Below are positions 16,036 to 24,181 of a stretch of 44,426 nucleotides of DNA, in pieces (positions within the stretch are counted from its first letter, which is position 1; the number at the start of each line of letters is the position of its first letter). The stretch covers positions 1-44,426 of the forward strand of contig DVFZ01000086.1 of the NCBI GenBank assembly GCA_018712945.1. Direction: 5' to 3'. The notes below the pieces were generated by a model. The model had not been told where the DNA came from and made no database searches. It saw only the letters and a program-made list of their open reading frames with translations. Position numbers and translations under genes: made by a program. This DNA is from Candidatus Pullichristensenella stercorigallinarum. Lineage in GTDB: Bacteria > Bacillota > Clostridia > Christensenellales > Aristaeellaceae.

Positions 16036-16455
16036 ATGCCGGCGCGCAAAGGCTTCACGGCCGCTCCGCCGTATTCGCTTCTCTCCCCCTTTCTCTCAGG
16101 GAAAAACGAATACCTAGCGCATGGCTGTAAGCTCTCCTGTATCCCTTCCAAGCGGGGGGCATTATCCAGCAAAAACCATGACTGCCGGATAACCGGTGGT
16201 TTGACGGAACCCCATAGGGCATGATCCCGGCAATGCTCGCCTGATTAGCCAACGCCTGCGCCCGTTCCCCAGATGCCGCGAAAGCAGCCGCTCAGCCTCT
16301 TTGCGTTGGCTTTTGTCTATGCGCTTCTTTTCTTGCCAGCAAAGGGTTTTGCGCATCGCGACAAGCGCTTCGGAGCCCCCGCTCTTAAGCGGGGGCAATA
16401 TACAAAAAGAACCGGAGCGGAGTGCTCACGGCTCTTTGCTTCCATGCCTTTATCC
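16036..16455. other. Non-coding tract rich in inverted repeats
   Basis: 420 bp with no supported gene. It holds GTATTCG/CGAATAC (about 16072-16114), a long-range AGCCAACGC/GCGTTGGCT stem followed by TTTT on the plus strand (about 16248-16316), and a perfect GCCCCCGCT/AGCGGGGGC hairpin (about 16376-16396). Short frames on both strands lack ribosome binding sites. It may be decayed sequence or a structured transcript downstream of repeat A. Confidence 0.5.
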
Positions 16456-17307
16456 CTATGCAGCCGGGGTAGTCGAGGGGACGGCCGTCGCCGGGGCTTC
16501 GCTTGCCTCCGGCTCCGCAATGCGGATGGGCGTAATCACTTCGCCGCCGCGCACGGCAAAGTTGAGCGTATCCGGGAAGCGGGTGGAAACGCGCAGCTCG
16601 TCGCCTTCATGGTTGCACATCAGCACCACGCCGAGGGTGTACGTGCCATCGCTGTAATCGGACACGTCAATATAGACGCGGAAATCCGCAAGCGCCAGGT
16701 TTTGGCCGATGCCCTCGTGCTCAATGCCCGTGATGCCCTCCTCGGCGGTGGTCAGATAGGCCATCATCTCACCGGCGGAGTTGCGCACGATCAAATAGGA
16801 GGAGCTGGTTTCGCCGTTGTAGTTGGCGTGTTCAAGGTAGGCGTAGCCCGTAACCTCCATAATGTGATAGCCGTCCACCGGCGATACATAGCAGTTGGTG
16901 ATTCCGGCGCGGATGCGGTCGTCGATCTCCGGCATCTGGTCGGCTGTGCGCGTCTGGCCGCCGGCAATGAGGGTCTCGGGAATATTGGTGGGCACCGGCG
17001 TGGGCGTCGCGGTGGGCACCGGCGTGGGCGTGGCCGGCGTGGGCGACGGCGTGGCCCAGGCGGGCGCCTCGCTTTCCTCGCCGGGCGTGGGCGACGGCGT
17101 AGGCGTGGGTGTCAGCTCGGGTGTAGGCGTAGCTTCCGGCACCACGTAGGGCCGAAGCGTCTGTCCCGGCTCCTGGCCGTCCACAGAGTAATGCGTGGAA
17201 ACCACCAGGAAGTACAGCACGCACAGAATGACCAGCAGGATGATAAACCCAATCGTAAAGCGGATGACCGCGGTGGCAATGCCCTCTCGAATGAAGCCCT
17301 TGCGCAT
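16456..17307 (-). CDS. Membrane-anchored extracytoplasmic protein with a Thr-Pro stalk
   Basis: 283 residues, family not recognised. One membrane helix at about 14-36, then a stalk (57-110) of TPTP, TPSPTP and TPTPVP units, and a strand-rich domain (115-265) with TNCYVSPVDGYHIMEVTGYAYLE and two spaced acidic stretches. A second short Pro/Thr/Ala tail ends the protein. The stalk type is the same as in the CapA-like protein nearby, so both are probably displayed at the cell wall. ATG at 17307 has AAGGAG at 7 nt and a near-perfect promoter upstream. Divergent from the NYN-LOTUS gene. Confidence 0.88.
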   Translation of the reverse strand: MRKGFIREGIATAVIRFTIGFIILLVILCVLYFLVVSTHYSVDGQEPGQTLRPYVVPEATPTPELTPTPTPSPTPGEESEAPAWATPSPTPATPTPVPTATPTPVPTNIPETLIAGGQTRTADQMPEIDDRIRAGITNCYVSPVDGYHIMEVTGYAYLEHANYNGETSSSYLIVRNSAGEMMAYLTTAEEGITGIEHEGIGQNLALADFRVYIDVSDYSDGTYTLGVVLMCNHEGDELRVSTRFPDTLNFAVRGGEVITPIRIAEPEASEAPATAVPSTTPAA

Positions 17308-17355
17308 ACGAACGCTCCTTATTCCAACAAATCAAAGATATCCTTATTCTATCTT

Positions 17356-17384
17356 ATTGTATCTGTTTGCCGTAGGGCTGTCAA
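17356..17384 (-). promoter_or_regulatory. Consensus promoter for the Thr-Pro stalk protein
   Basis: Minus strand: TTGACA, 17 bp, TACAAT, 49 bp before the start codon. Confidence 0.8.
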
Positions 17385-17447
17385 GGCGCTTTGGGAAAGG
17401 TTTAAAAATTGTCGCAAAGCAACGGCCGCCCGCGATGCGCTGCGGCG

Positions 17448-17476
17448 TTGACAGGCGGGCAATTCCGGTATAAAAT
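17448..17476 (+). promoter_or_regulatory. Promoter for the NYN-LOTUS gene
   Basis: TTGACA, 17 bp, TAAAAT, 30 bp before the GTG start. Confidence 0.7.
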
Positions 17477-17506
17477 AGGATAAGCAATGTTTAAAGGAGT
17501 TTTTTT

Positions 17507-18493
17507 GTGGGTAAATCAAATTTTGCAGTATTTGTAGATCTGGAAAACGTGGGCGCAAAAGAGTCCATGCTGCGCTATATTATTGAAAAAGTGAAAATTC
17601 GCGGCGACATCCTGCTGGGCAAGGTATATGGCTATACCGACCGCTATTCCGACCTCAAGCAATGCCTTTTGTCCAATACGTTTTCGGTCGTCCCCTCGCT
17701 GCGCTATGGTAAATGCCAGAAAAACAACCTGGATATACAGCTTGTCATCGACGCCATGGAGGTGGCCTACGTTAATTCCCTCATTGACAGCTTCTGCATC
17801 GTCTCCGGCGACAGCGACTATCAGCCCCTGGTGGCCAAATTGAAGAGCATGGGCAAGCACGTGCTGGGCATCTCCCGTTCGGAGGCGGCTTCGGAAATCT
17901 TCATCAACGCCTGCAATGAGTTTATCTTCCTGGAAAACGTGGCGGTGAAGCGCCCGGTGGTGAAGAAGGGCCGCGCCAAGGAAAACAACGTCGGCGACGG
18001 CGATGTCAATGAGCTCATTACGCAGGTGGTCACCATTCTGGAGGATCAGGACGAGGAGCAGATGTATGCCAGTGAGCTCAAGGACACGCTCACCCGCCTG
18101 CGGCCCGACTTTTCCGAGCGCAATTACGGCTGCGCCACCTTTGGAAAGCTGATGAGCATGATGGCGGACAAAGCGCCCAAACTGCATGTATGGACGGAGC
18201 AAAGCTCCCTGATGGTGGGTCTCTCCTCCGCCGACACCCAGCAAAATCCCAAGCTGGATAAAACCAACTGGCTGCCGGCCTTTACCCAGGCGCTGGAGCG
18301 GTTTAAAAACGATGGCTTCGATCGCGTCAACCCCTCCATTCTCAAGGCCACCATCCAGGCCGACTATCCCGATTTCGACGAAAAGCAGATCGGGTTCAAG
18401 CGTTTCAGCGATGTAATGAAGGCGCTGGAAAAGCAAAAGCTGCTGGTGGTGGAAATGGATGAGGCGCACACCATGCTTTTGAAAATTTGCTGA
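17507..18493 (+). CDS. NYN-domain (PIN-like) putative RNase with two OST-HTH/LOTUS domains
   Basis: 328 residues. The NYN domain (about 5-140) begins FAVFVDLENVG with Asp11 and Asn14 and contains IDAMEVAY and VSGDSDYQPLVAKL, the acidic residues typical of the LabA/DUF88 PIN-like nuclease fold. Two LOTUS-like RNA-binding winged helices follow: about 165-237 (ITQVVTILEDQDEE, then YGCATFGKLMSMM) and about 258-327 (FTQALERFKNDG, then GFKRFSDVMKALEKQ). The domain set is known from MARF1-like proteins and a number of bacteria, where RNA cleavage or RNA degradation is proposed. It starts with GTG, with AAAGGAGT 7 nt away. Target unknown. Confidence 0.92.
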   Translation: MGKSNFAVFVDLENVGAKESMLRYIIEKVKIRGDILLGKVYGYTDRYSDLKQCLLSNTFSVVPSLRYGKCQKNNLDIQLVIDAMEVAYVNSLIDSFCIVSGDSDYQPLVAKLKSMGKHVLGISRSEAASEIFINACNEFIFLENVAVKRPVVKKGRAKENNVGDGDVNELITQVVTILEDQDEEQMYASELKDTLTRLRPDFSERNYGCATFGKLMSMMADKAPKLHVWTEQSSLMVGLSSADTQQNPKLDKTNWLPAFTQALERFKNDGFDRVNPSILKATIQADYPDFDEKQIGFKRFSDVMKALEKQKLLVVEMDEAHTMLLKIC

Positions 18494-18562
18494 AAATTTC
18501 GGGTGAAATCACATTGGATTTGCGCACAAAACCAGCGCAATATTCTTTGTGAGATATACCCT

Positions 18563-18591
18563 TTGCAAAAATTCGCCGAAATCCGTATAAT
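18563..18591 (+). promoter_or_regulatory. Strong promoter for the small gene at 18693
   Basis: TTGCAA, 17 bp, TATAAT. The predicted start (about 18598) lies only a few bases before stem-loop 1, so the transcript would begin with that hairpin. Confidence 0.75.
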
Positions 18592-18602
18592 AAAGTTGTA
18601 CA

Positions 18603-18650
18603 ACGTGTGGCATCTTACTGCGTAAATCCAGTTGATGCCGCGCGTTTTTT
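18603..18650 (+). promoter_or_regulatory. Terminator-like leader stem-loop 1 with loop GCGTAAATCCAG
   Basis: ACGTGTGGCATC pairs with GATGCCGCGCGT over 12 bp (two G-U pairs), followed by six Ts. The loop holds an inner ACTG/CAGT stem closing on CGTAAATC. It precedes the ORF at 18693 and has a sister at 18971. It looks like an attenuator, a leader terminator or a 5' protective hairpin; ligand unknown. Confidence 0.65.
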
Positions 18651-18692
18651 CATCGCCGCAAAGCGGTAACTTTGAAACGGAGGCGGATTGCA

Positions 18693-18929
18693 ATGAAGAG
18701 AATCCAGGCGGCCTGCATTTGCCAGACCCTGCATTTCATGCTGAAAGAGGACTGGCCCCACGACGACGCCGTAAAGCTGGTGGACGAAGAAGTGGAGCGC
18801 TACAAGCACACGCTGGACGCACGGCACACCAAGTATAGGATTGTCGCTGAGGAAAAACAGGCTGACGGCTCTGTGCTGCTCAAAATTATCAAGCAATATA
18901 ACCAAAGCCCTGTGGGCGACTATCTTTAA
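18693..18929 (+). CDS. Small conserved-looking protein of unknown function
   Basis: 78 residues beginning MKRIQAACICQTLHF and ending KIIKQYNQSPVGDYL. It is soluble, with two helices followed by strands (TKYRIVAEEKQADGSVLLKI). Cysteines occur at 8 and 10. No family is assigned. ATG 18693 has GGAGG at 9 nt. The leader has a strong promoter and stem-loop 1, which implies real control. The MATE gene follows after stem-loop 2. Confidence 0.75.
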   Translation: MKRIQAACICQTLHFMLKEDWPHDDAVKLVDEEVERYKHTLDARHTKYRIVAEEKQADGSVLLKIIKQYNQSPVGDYL

Positions 18930-18970
18930 AGACCGTTTCCGCCCGGTGCGGCGGCAAATTGCATAAACAA

Positions 18971-19017
18971 AGCGTGTGGCCAATGGCGTAAATCCAGCAT
19001 CAGCCGCGCGCTTTTTT
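18971..19017 (+). promoter_or_regulatory. Terminator-like leader stem-loop 2 with loop GCGTAAATCCAG
   Basis: AGCGTGTGGC pairs with GCCGCGCGCT over 10 bp (two G-U pairs), then six Ts. The loop again contains GCGTAAATCCAG. It is only 20 bp before the MATE start codon. It can end transcription of the small gene or attenuate the MATE gene. Confidence 0.65.
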
Positions 19018-19036
19018 GATGGAAGGAAGTTCAGAT

Positions 19037-20439
19037 ATGGAAGAAAAGCAAAATGCCTTTCTGGAAACGCAGCCGATTGGCAGCCTGATGCGCAAATACG
19101 CGATTCCCTGCATCATTTCCCTGCTGGTGGCGGCGCTTTACAACATCGTCGATCAGATCTTCATCGCCAACGCCGACTATCTCGGCTCCTTTGGCAACGC
19201 GGCGAACACGGTGGTTTTCCCGCTGACGGTCATCGCGCTGGCCATCGCCGTATTGATTGGCGACGGCTGTTGCGCGTTTGTCAGCATTTGCCTGGGCAGG
19301 AAGGAGCCGAAAAAGGCGCACCGCAGCATTGGCAACGCCATCGTGCTGTGCATCGCCGCGAGCATTATCCTCGCCGCGGTCTACATCATCTTCATGGACC
19401 CCATCCTGACCATGTTCGGCGGCCGCGTCAATGAGGAAACGTTTGCCTGCGCCCAGGAGTATTTCTTTTATATCGCGTTGGGCGTGCCCTTTTACATGTT
19501 TGGGCAGGCGATGAACCCCATCATCCGCTCGGACGGCAGCCCCAAGTTCGCCATGGTCAGCACGCTGACGGGCGCGGTGGCGAATTTGATTCTCGACCCC
19601 ATCTTCATCTTCACGTTCCATTGGGGCATGATGGGCGCGGCAGTGGCGACGGTCATCGGCCAGATTTTCACGGCCGTGCTCTCCATCTGGTATCTGTGCC
19701 ACATGAAGGCGATCAAGCTGGAAAAAAGAGCTTTGCCCTCAAGGACAGCCTGATGGGGAAATTTCTGCCGCTGGGCCTATGCAGCCTGCTTTCGCAGATT
19801 TCCCTGGTGGCGGCCATGGCGGCCATCAACAACATGATTCAGCGGTACGGCGCCGTGGATGAAATTTTTGGCCAGGCGCAGTACGCCCAGATTCCCATGG
19901 CCGTGGTCGGCATTGTGATGAAGTTCTTCCAAATTGTCATCTCCATCGCCGTGGGCATGGCGGCGGGGTGCATTCCCATCGTCGGCTACAACATCGGCGC
20001 AGGGCGCAAGGACCGCGCCAGACGGCTGTTCACCTATCTGCTCATCTCCGAAGCCATCGTTGGCGCTGTGGCGACGCTAATTGCGGAATTGCTGCCAGGG
20101 CAGCTGATCGCCATCTTCGGCGCGGCCAACGAAAGCGTCTATTATACGGACTTTGCCGTTAAGTCCTTCCGCATCTACCTGTGCATGATGATTCTGGCCT
20201 GCGTCAACAAGGGCACGTTCACCTACCTGCAATCCCTGGGCAAGCCGGTGGCCTCGACGCTGCTCTCCATGGCGCGCGAGGTGCTGTTCGGCGTGGGCTT
20301 TGCCCTGCTTTTGCCGGTGTTTTTCGGGCTGGACGGCGTCTTGTATTCCATGCCCGTTTCCGACGTGCTGACGTTCGTCATCTCCGCCGTACTGATTGCA
20401 AAAACGTACCGCGAGCTGCGGATGCCGCAAGCCGCCTAG
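19037..20439 (+). pseudogene. MATE-family efflux transporter, interrupted by a frame break
   Basis: A multidrug/toxin exporter of about 467 residues and 12 membrane helices if read through. The first frame runs to 19753 and ends after CHMKAIKLEKRA. The remainder continues in the -1 frame from the same place (KKSFALKDSLMGKFLPLG). The change falls on A6 at 19722-19727: one more A would give uninterrupted LEKKSFALKD. N-terminal half features such as PIGSLMRKYAIP and ALYNIVDQIFI, and FGQAMNPIIRSDGSPKFAM in the middle, are typical of MATE. GGAAGG precedes the ATG at 8-9 nt. Either a one-base sequence error, a recent mutation, or, less likely, slippage at the A-run. Confidence 0.85.
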
Positions 20440-20921
20440 CGCGCGACGATCACGTCCGCAAGCTCCACCGGCACGGCCCTTTGCAGCGTTTCCAAACTGG
20501 CTTCAATTTGCAGGCCGATCTTGCCGGCGCTGAAGAGAATCGTATCAAAATCCCTGGCCGTTTCGTGCGCTACCGTGCGGAACGGCTTTTTCATGCCGAT
20601 GGGCGAGCAGCCGCCGTGCACATAGCCGGTGAGGGGCAAAAGCTCCTTCGATTTGAGCATCGAGAGGGCCTTCTCCCCCACGCTGGCGGCGGCCTTTTTC
20701 AAATCCAGTTCTTCCGCCACCGGCACCATGAACACATAATGCGCGCCGCTCTTGCCCTCGGTGACCAGCGTTTTGAACACGCGCCGCACGTCCTGCCCGA
20801 GCATTTGCGCCACTTCCACGCCGCTGACGGCCTCGCCGCTTCCATAGCTGTGCACGGCGTAATCAGCCTTGATGCGATCCAGCGCGCGCATGGCGTTTGT
20901 CTTTTCGTGTTTCTCCCGCAT
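20436..20921 (-). CDS. ybaK: YbaK/EbsC-family Cys-tRNA(Pro) deacylase
   Basis: 161 residues. Hydrolyses cysteine wrongly attached to tRNA-Pro. Features are KTNAMRALDRIKADYAVHSY at the N-terminus, the key Lys in RRVFKTLVTE, the LTGYVHGGCSPIGMKK loop, and AGKIGLQIEASLETL near the end. The longer frame from 20996 starts inside bcp, so the ATG at 20921 (GGGGG at 6 nt) is preferred. It is 10 bp downstream of bcp and co-transcribed. Its stop codon overlaps the convergent MATE stop on CTAG. Confidence 0.95.
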   Translation of the reverse strand: MREKHEKTNAMRALDRIKADYAVHSYGSGEAVSGVEVAQMLGQDVRRVFKTLVTEGKSGAHYVFMVPVAEELDLKKAAASVGEKALSMLKSKELLPLTGYVHGGCSPIGMKKPFRTVAHETARDFDTILFSAGKIGLQIEASLETLQRAVPVELADVIVAR

Positions 20922-20931
20922 ATGTACCCCC

Positions 20932-21384
20932 TTACAGGCAATCGAGCATTTGCTGCGGGTTCTCCCCCGCCTTGACCTTGCCAAAGGCACGCTCAATCAC
21001 ACCCTGCTCGTTAATGAGATAGGTGGTGCGCACCACGCCCATGGTCTTTTTGCCGTACATGTTCTTTTCCTGCCAGACATCGTAGGCCTTGATGGCCTCA
21101 AGTTCCTCGTCGGAAAGCAGCGTAAAGGGCAGGCCGTACTTTTCTTCAAATTTCTTGTGCGAAGCCACGCTGTCCTTGCTCACACCCAGCACCACCGCGC
21201 CCTTTTCCATAAACTGCGGATACAGCTCGCCAAAGGCGCAGGCCTGCTTTGTGCAGCCGGCGGTGTTGTCCTTGGGGTAAAAATAAAGAATGACCTTTTT
21301 GCCGCGGTATTCCTCGAGCGTGTGCATCTGCCCATTCTGGTCGGGCAGGGAAAAGGACGGAGCCTGCGTGCCAATGGCCAACAT
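20932..21384 (-). CDS. bcp: Thioredoxin-dependent peroxiredoxin (BCP/PrxQ type)
   Basis: 150 residues. Reduces hydrogen peroxide and organic peroxides. The peroxidatic Cys44 lies in DNTAGCTKQAC, with a second Cys49 five residues later as in two-cysteine atypical PrxQ proteins. LYFYPKD and GVSKDSVASHKKFEEKYGLPFTLL follow the family pattern, and VVRTTYLINEQG contains the conserved Arg. GGGAGG precedes the ATG at 9 nt. First gene of a two-gene unit with ybaK. Confidence 0.96.
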   Translation of the reverse strand: MLAIGTQAPSFSLPDQNGQMHTLEEYRGKKVILYFYPKDNTAGCTKQACAFGELYPQFMEKGAVVLGVSKDSVASHKKFEEKYGLPFTLLSDEELEAIKAYDVWQEKNMYGKKTMGVVRTTYLINEQGVIERAFGKVKAGENPQQMLDCL

Positions 21385-21504
21385 GCGGATAACCTCCCTG
21401 TCGCATCGCGCAGCGCCATAGCGTCACGCGACGGCGGTTGTATTTTGAGGGGCGTGCGTTTGCGTTCTCCCCGTTTGGAAAGGGCGCACCCTCTGCCCTT
21501 CCCC

Positions 21505-21533
21505 ATTATACCGCTTCCAGAAGCTGAAAACAA
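21505..21533 (-). promoter_or_regulatory. Promoter for bcp-ybaK
   Basis: Minus strand: TTGTTT, 17 bp, TATAAT. The leader to bcp is about 110 bp and includes an AAGGGC/GCCCTT hairpin just after the start. Confidence 0.65.
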
Positions 21534-21580
21534 GCCCGCGCGCGGCCTGACTTGCCATCCGTGCAGGACGGCTGTGACTC

Positions 21581-23427
21581 TTACACGCTGAGATGGTAAT
21601 GGCGCATCCAGGCGTCAATCTGTATAAAATAGGCAATCAGCTGGGGCGCGGCCATCAGTTGTCCAAACCATGGGTGCGCAGTCTGCGCGGGCTGGTCGAG
21701 GAAGGCAAGAGCCTTGCCCTTGTCTACGATGGCACGCAGGGGAGACGAAGCGTCGTACAAGATCTGCCGCAGCGCATCCTTGAGAAGTTTCGTATACGAA
21801 GGCGCGTAGGTTTTTGGATAGGGGCTTTTTTTGCGATGCAGTATGTGTTCCGGAAGCAGGCCCCGCGCCGCGTCTCGCAGCAGGGATTTTTCCTCGCCAT
21901 GGCGCATTTTCATGGAAAACGGCACGTTCCAAAGGTATTGGATGATGCGGTGGTCGGCGAAGGGCACCCGCGCCTCCAGGCCCGAATACATGCTGGCGCG
22001 GTCCATGCGCGTAAGCAGCGTGGGCATGAACCATTGCAGGTTCAGCCAGGCAATTTCCCGTTGGCGGCGCGCCGCGCCGTCTTCGTCGGGCAAGCGCGGC
22101 ATGCGCTCCAGGCTTTCCACATAGCGCCTGTGCGCATATCCCTCCAAATCCAGTTCCCGGGCGAGGCCGTCGCGCAGCAGCATGAGGCGCGGTTCCATGT
22201 TCCCGGCCCAGGGGAAGCCCTCAACGGCAAGCAGGTCTTCCCGGTAAAACCAGGGGTAACCGCCGAAAATTTCATCGGCGCATTCTCCGGTGAGCGCCAC
22301 CTTGTTGCTTCTGCTCACCAGGCGGCAGAAGTACAGAAGCGAGGCGTACACATCGGCCATGCCGGGCAGGTCTTTGGAAGCATCGACTCCGTGAGCAGGC
22401 CGGGAAGCTCATCCTCCCGGCATTCCAGATAGCTGTGGCGCACCGGCAGGCAGGGCAGCAATGCATCCACATAGGGCCGATCCCTTTCGGGCTGGAAGGC
22501 GTTGGCGGCAAAACTTGCGTCGTTGCCGGTAAAATCAAAGGAGAATGTATTCAACTGCGCGCCCGTACCCTCCAGCGCCCGGCAGGCCAGCGCCGTAACG
22601 AGGCTGGAATCCAGCCCGCCGGAAAGGAAGCTGCACACGGGCACATCCGATACCATCTGCCGCCGCACCGCGTCCCGGAGCAAAAAGGCCACATGCTCCA
22701 CCGTCGTCTCGTAATCATCCTCGTGGGGCGCAGAAACGAGCGAAAAGTAGGGTTCCTCGCGCAGTCCGTCCGCGTCCAGCACCGCCTTGCAGCCCATGCG
22801 CACCTCCCGCACGCCGCGGAACACGCCGCAGCCATCCGTGCGCGCCGGGCCGACGCCGAGCACCTCCCGCAGCGCGCCTAAGTCGATTTCCGGCTTTACG
22901 GACGGATGCGCGAACAGGGCCTTGATTTCCGAGCCAAAGATCAGTTCGCCATTTTGGAAGGTATAAAACAGGGGCTTTACGCCGCTGCGGTCGCGGCAGA
23001 GCAGCAGGCGCCGTCGCCGCTCATCCCAAATGGCAAAGGCGAAAATGCCGTTCAGGCGCGCGCAGACCGCGTCGCCCCAGCATATGTAGCCCTCCAGGAT
23101 GACCTCCGTATCGCATGTGGTTTCAAAGCGCCTGCCCAGCGCTTCCAGTTCCGCGCGCAGCTCGTCCGTATTGTAGATTTCGCCGTTGTAGACGATGGCG
23201 AACTCCGCGCCTTGATCGCGCTTGACCATGGGCTGCCGTCCCAGCGACAGATCGCGTATGGACAGGCGCGTATGGCTCAAGCCGGCGTGGCTGTATAACG
23301 CTTCGCCGGTCTGGTCGTGTCCCCGATGGGCGATGGATTTGCGCATGGCGATAAGCGCGTGCATATGCTCCTCGCGGCAGGATAAGTAATTCCTCTCCAG
23401 GCTGCAAAAGCCGGAAATTCCACACAT
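21581..23427 (-). pseudogene. asnB: Asparagine synthase (glutamine-hydrolysing), interrupted by a frame break
   Basis: About 615 residues if read through, the normal length. Makes asparagine from aspartate, glutamine and ATP. The first frame (from 23427) has the nucleophile Cys2 in MCGISGF, the glutaminase motifs AHRGHD, IVYNGEIYN and the ATP-pyrophosphatase loop SFLSGGLDSSLV. The second frame, entered near 22370-22392, continues DLPGMADVYASLLYFC, ALTGECADEIFGGYPWF and the C-terminus. A missing base around TCGATGC explains it; no long homopolymer is involved. The start codon follows the glutaminase domain exactly. The ribosome binding site lies within a terminator-like hairpin (23428-23481). 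Confidence 0.88.
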
Positions 23428-23481
23428 AAAAAAACACCCCCTGTGCCACTGGCAGAATATGCACATAGCACAAGAGGGGTG
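23428..23481 (-). terminator. Terminator-like hairpin that contains the asnB ribosome binding site
   Basis: Minus strand: CACCCC...TGTGC pairs with GCACA...GGGGTG over 11 bp with small bulges, then seven Ts, then the asnB ATG. It has the form of an intrinsic terminator for the response regulator gene, whose stop is 23 bp away. At the same time its 3' arm GGGGGTG is the only ribosome binding site for asnB. Confidence 0.75.
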
Positions 23482-23503
23482 CATGAAATGGTTTGGCAGG
23501 CGG

Positions 23504-24181
23504 CTATTCCCCCAGTTGGTAGCCTGCGCCTTTACGGGTGAGGATAAAATCCTCCAGGCCGATGGCCTCCAGTTTCTTGCGCAGGCGCGTCATATTGACG
23601 GTGAGCGTATTATCGTCCACAAAGCAATCCGTCTCCCACAACCGCAGCATGATCGTCTCGCGCGAAACCACCTGGCCGGGGCGCTCCATCAGCGTTTGCA
23701 GGATGCGAAAGTCGTTCTTGGTCAATTCCAGGCGCTTGCCCTCGTAAGTCAACGAAGCGTCGCTCAGGTTGAGGATTGCGCCCCGATGCTCAAGCAGCGG
23801 CTGCGCCCCGGAAAACTCATAGGCGCGGCGCAAAACCGCCTGTACCTTGGCCGTAAGCACGCTCAGGTCAAAGGGCTTGGCGATAAAATCGTCGCCGCCC
23901 ATATCCATGGCCATGACGATGTTCATATTGTCCGAGGCCGAGGAGATGAAGATCACCGGCACCTTGGAAATCTTGCGAATCTCACGGCACCAGTGATAGC
24001 CGTTGAAAAACGGCAGGGAGATGTCCATCAGCACCAGATGCGCGTCGAAGGCCACAAATTCCTTGAGCACATTGCGAAAATCCGACACCACCCGCGCCTC
24101 GCAGCCCCAGCTTTCGATGTGCTGCTTGACGGCGCGGGCGATGACGCGATCGTCCTCGACGATGAATATGCGGTGGCTCAC
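23504..24181 (-). CDS. OmpR-family response regulator without an adjacent kinase
   Basis: 225 residues. The receiver domain has the acidic pocket Glu9-Asp10-Asp11, phospho-acceptor Asp53 in VLMDISLP, and Lys in GGDDFIAKPFD. The C-terminal winged helix (about 130-225) contains LTKNDFRILQTLM, SRETIMLRLWE and VNMTRLRKKLE. It is closest in look to BceR/GraR-type regulators of cell-envelope stress. No histidine kinase is encoded next to it; the gene overlaps the DUF1015 gene (ATGA) and is followed by asnB. The partner kinase must be elsewhere or be lost. Confidence 0.94.
   Translation of the reverse strand: MSHRIFIVEDDRVIARAVKQHIESWGCEARVVSDFRNVLKEFVAFDAHLVLMDISLPFFNGYHWCREIRKISKVPVIFISSASDNMNIVMAMDMGGDDFIAKPFDLSVLTAKVQAVLRRAYEFSGAQPLLEHRGAILNLSDASLTYEGKRLELTKNDFRILQTLMERPGQVVSRETIMLRLWETDCFVDDNTLTVNMTRLRKKLEAIGLEDFILTRKGAGYQLGE

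Noticed and set aside
16162-16398. 78-residue minus-strand frame in the tract after repeat A copy 1
   Set aside because: It crosses a strong hairpin, lacks a ribosome binding site and has no recognisable family; kept only as part of the non-coding tract.
19722-19727. Programmed -1 ribosomal frameshift in the MATE gene
   Set aside because: The run is not in the required A AAA AAG phase, there is no clear downstream stimulatory structure, and two other genes show similar one-base breaks, favouring error or mutation.
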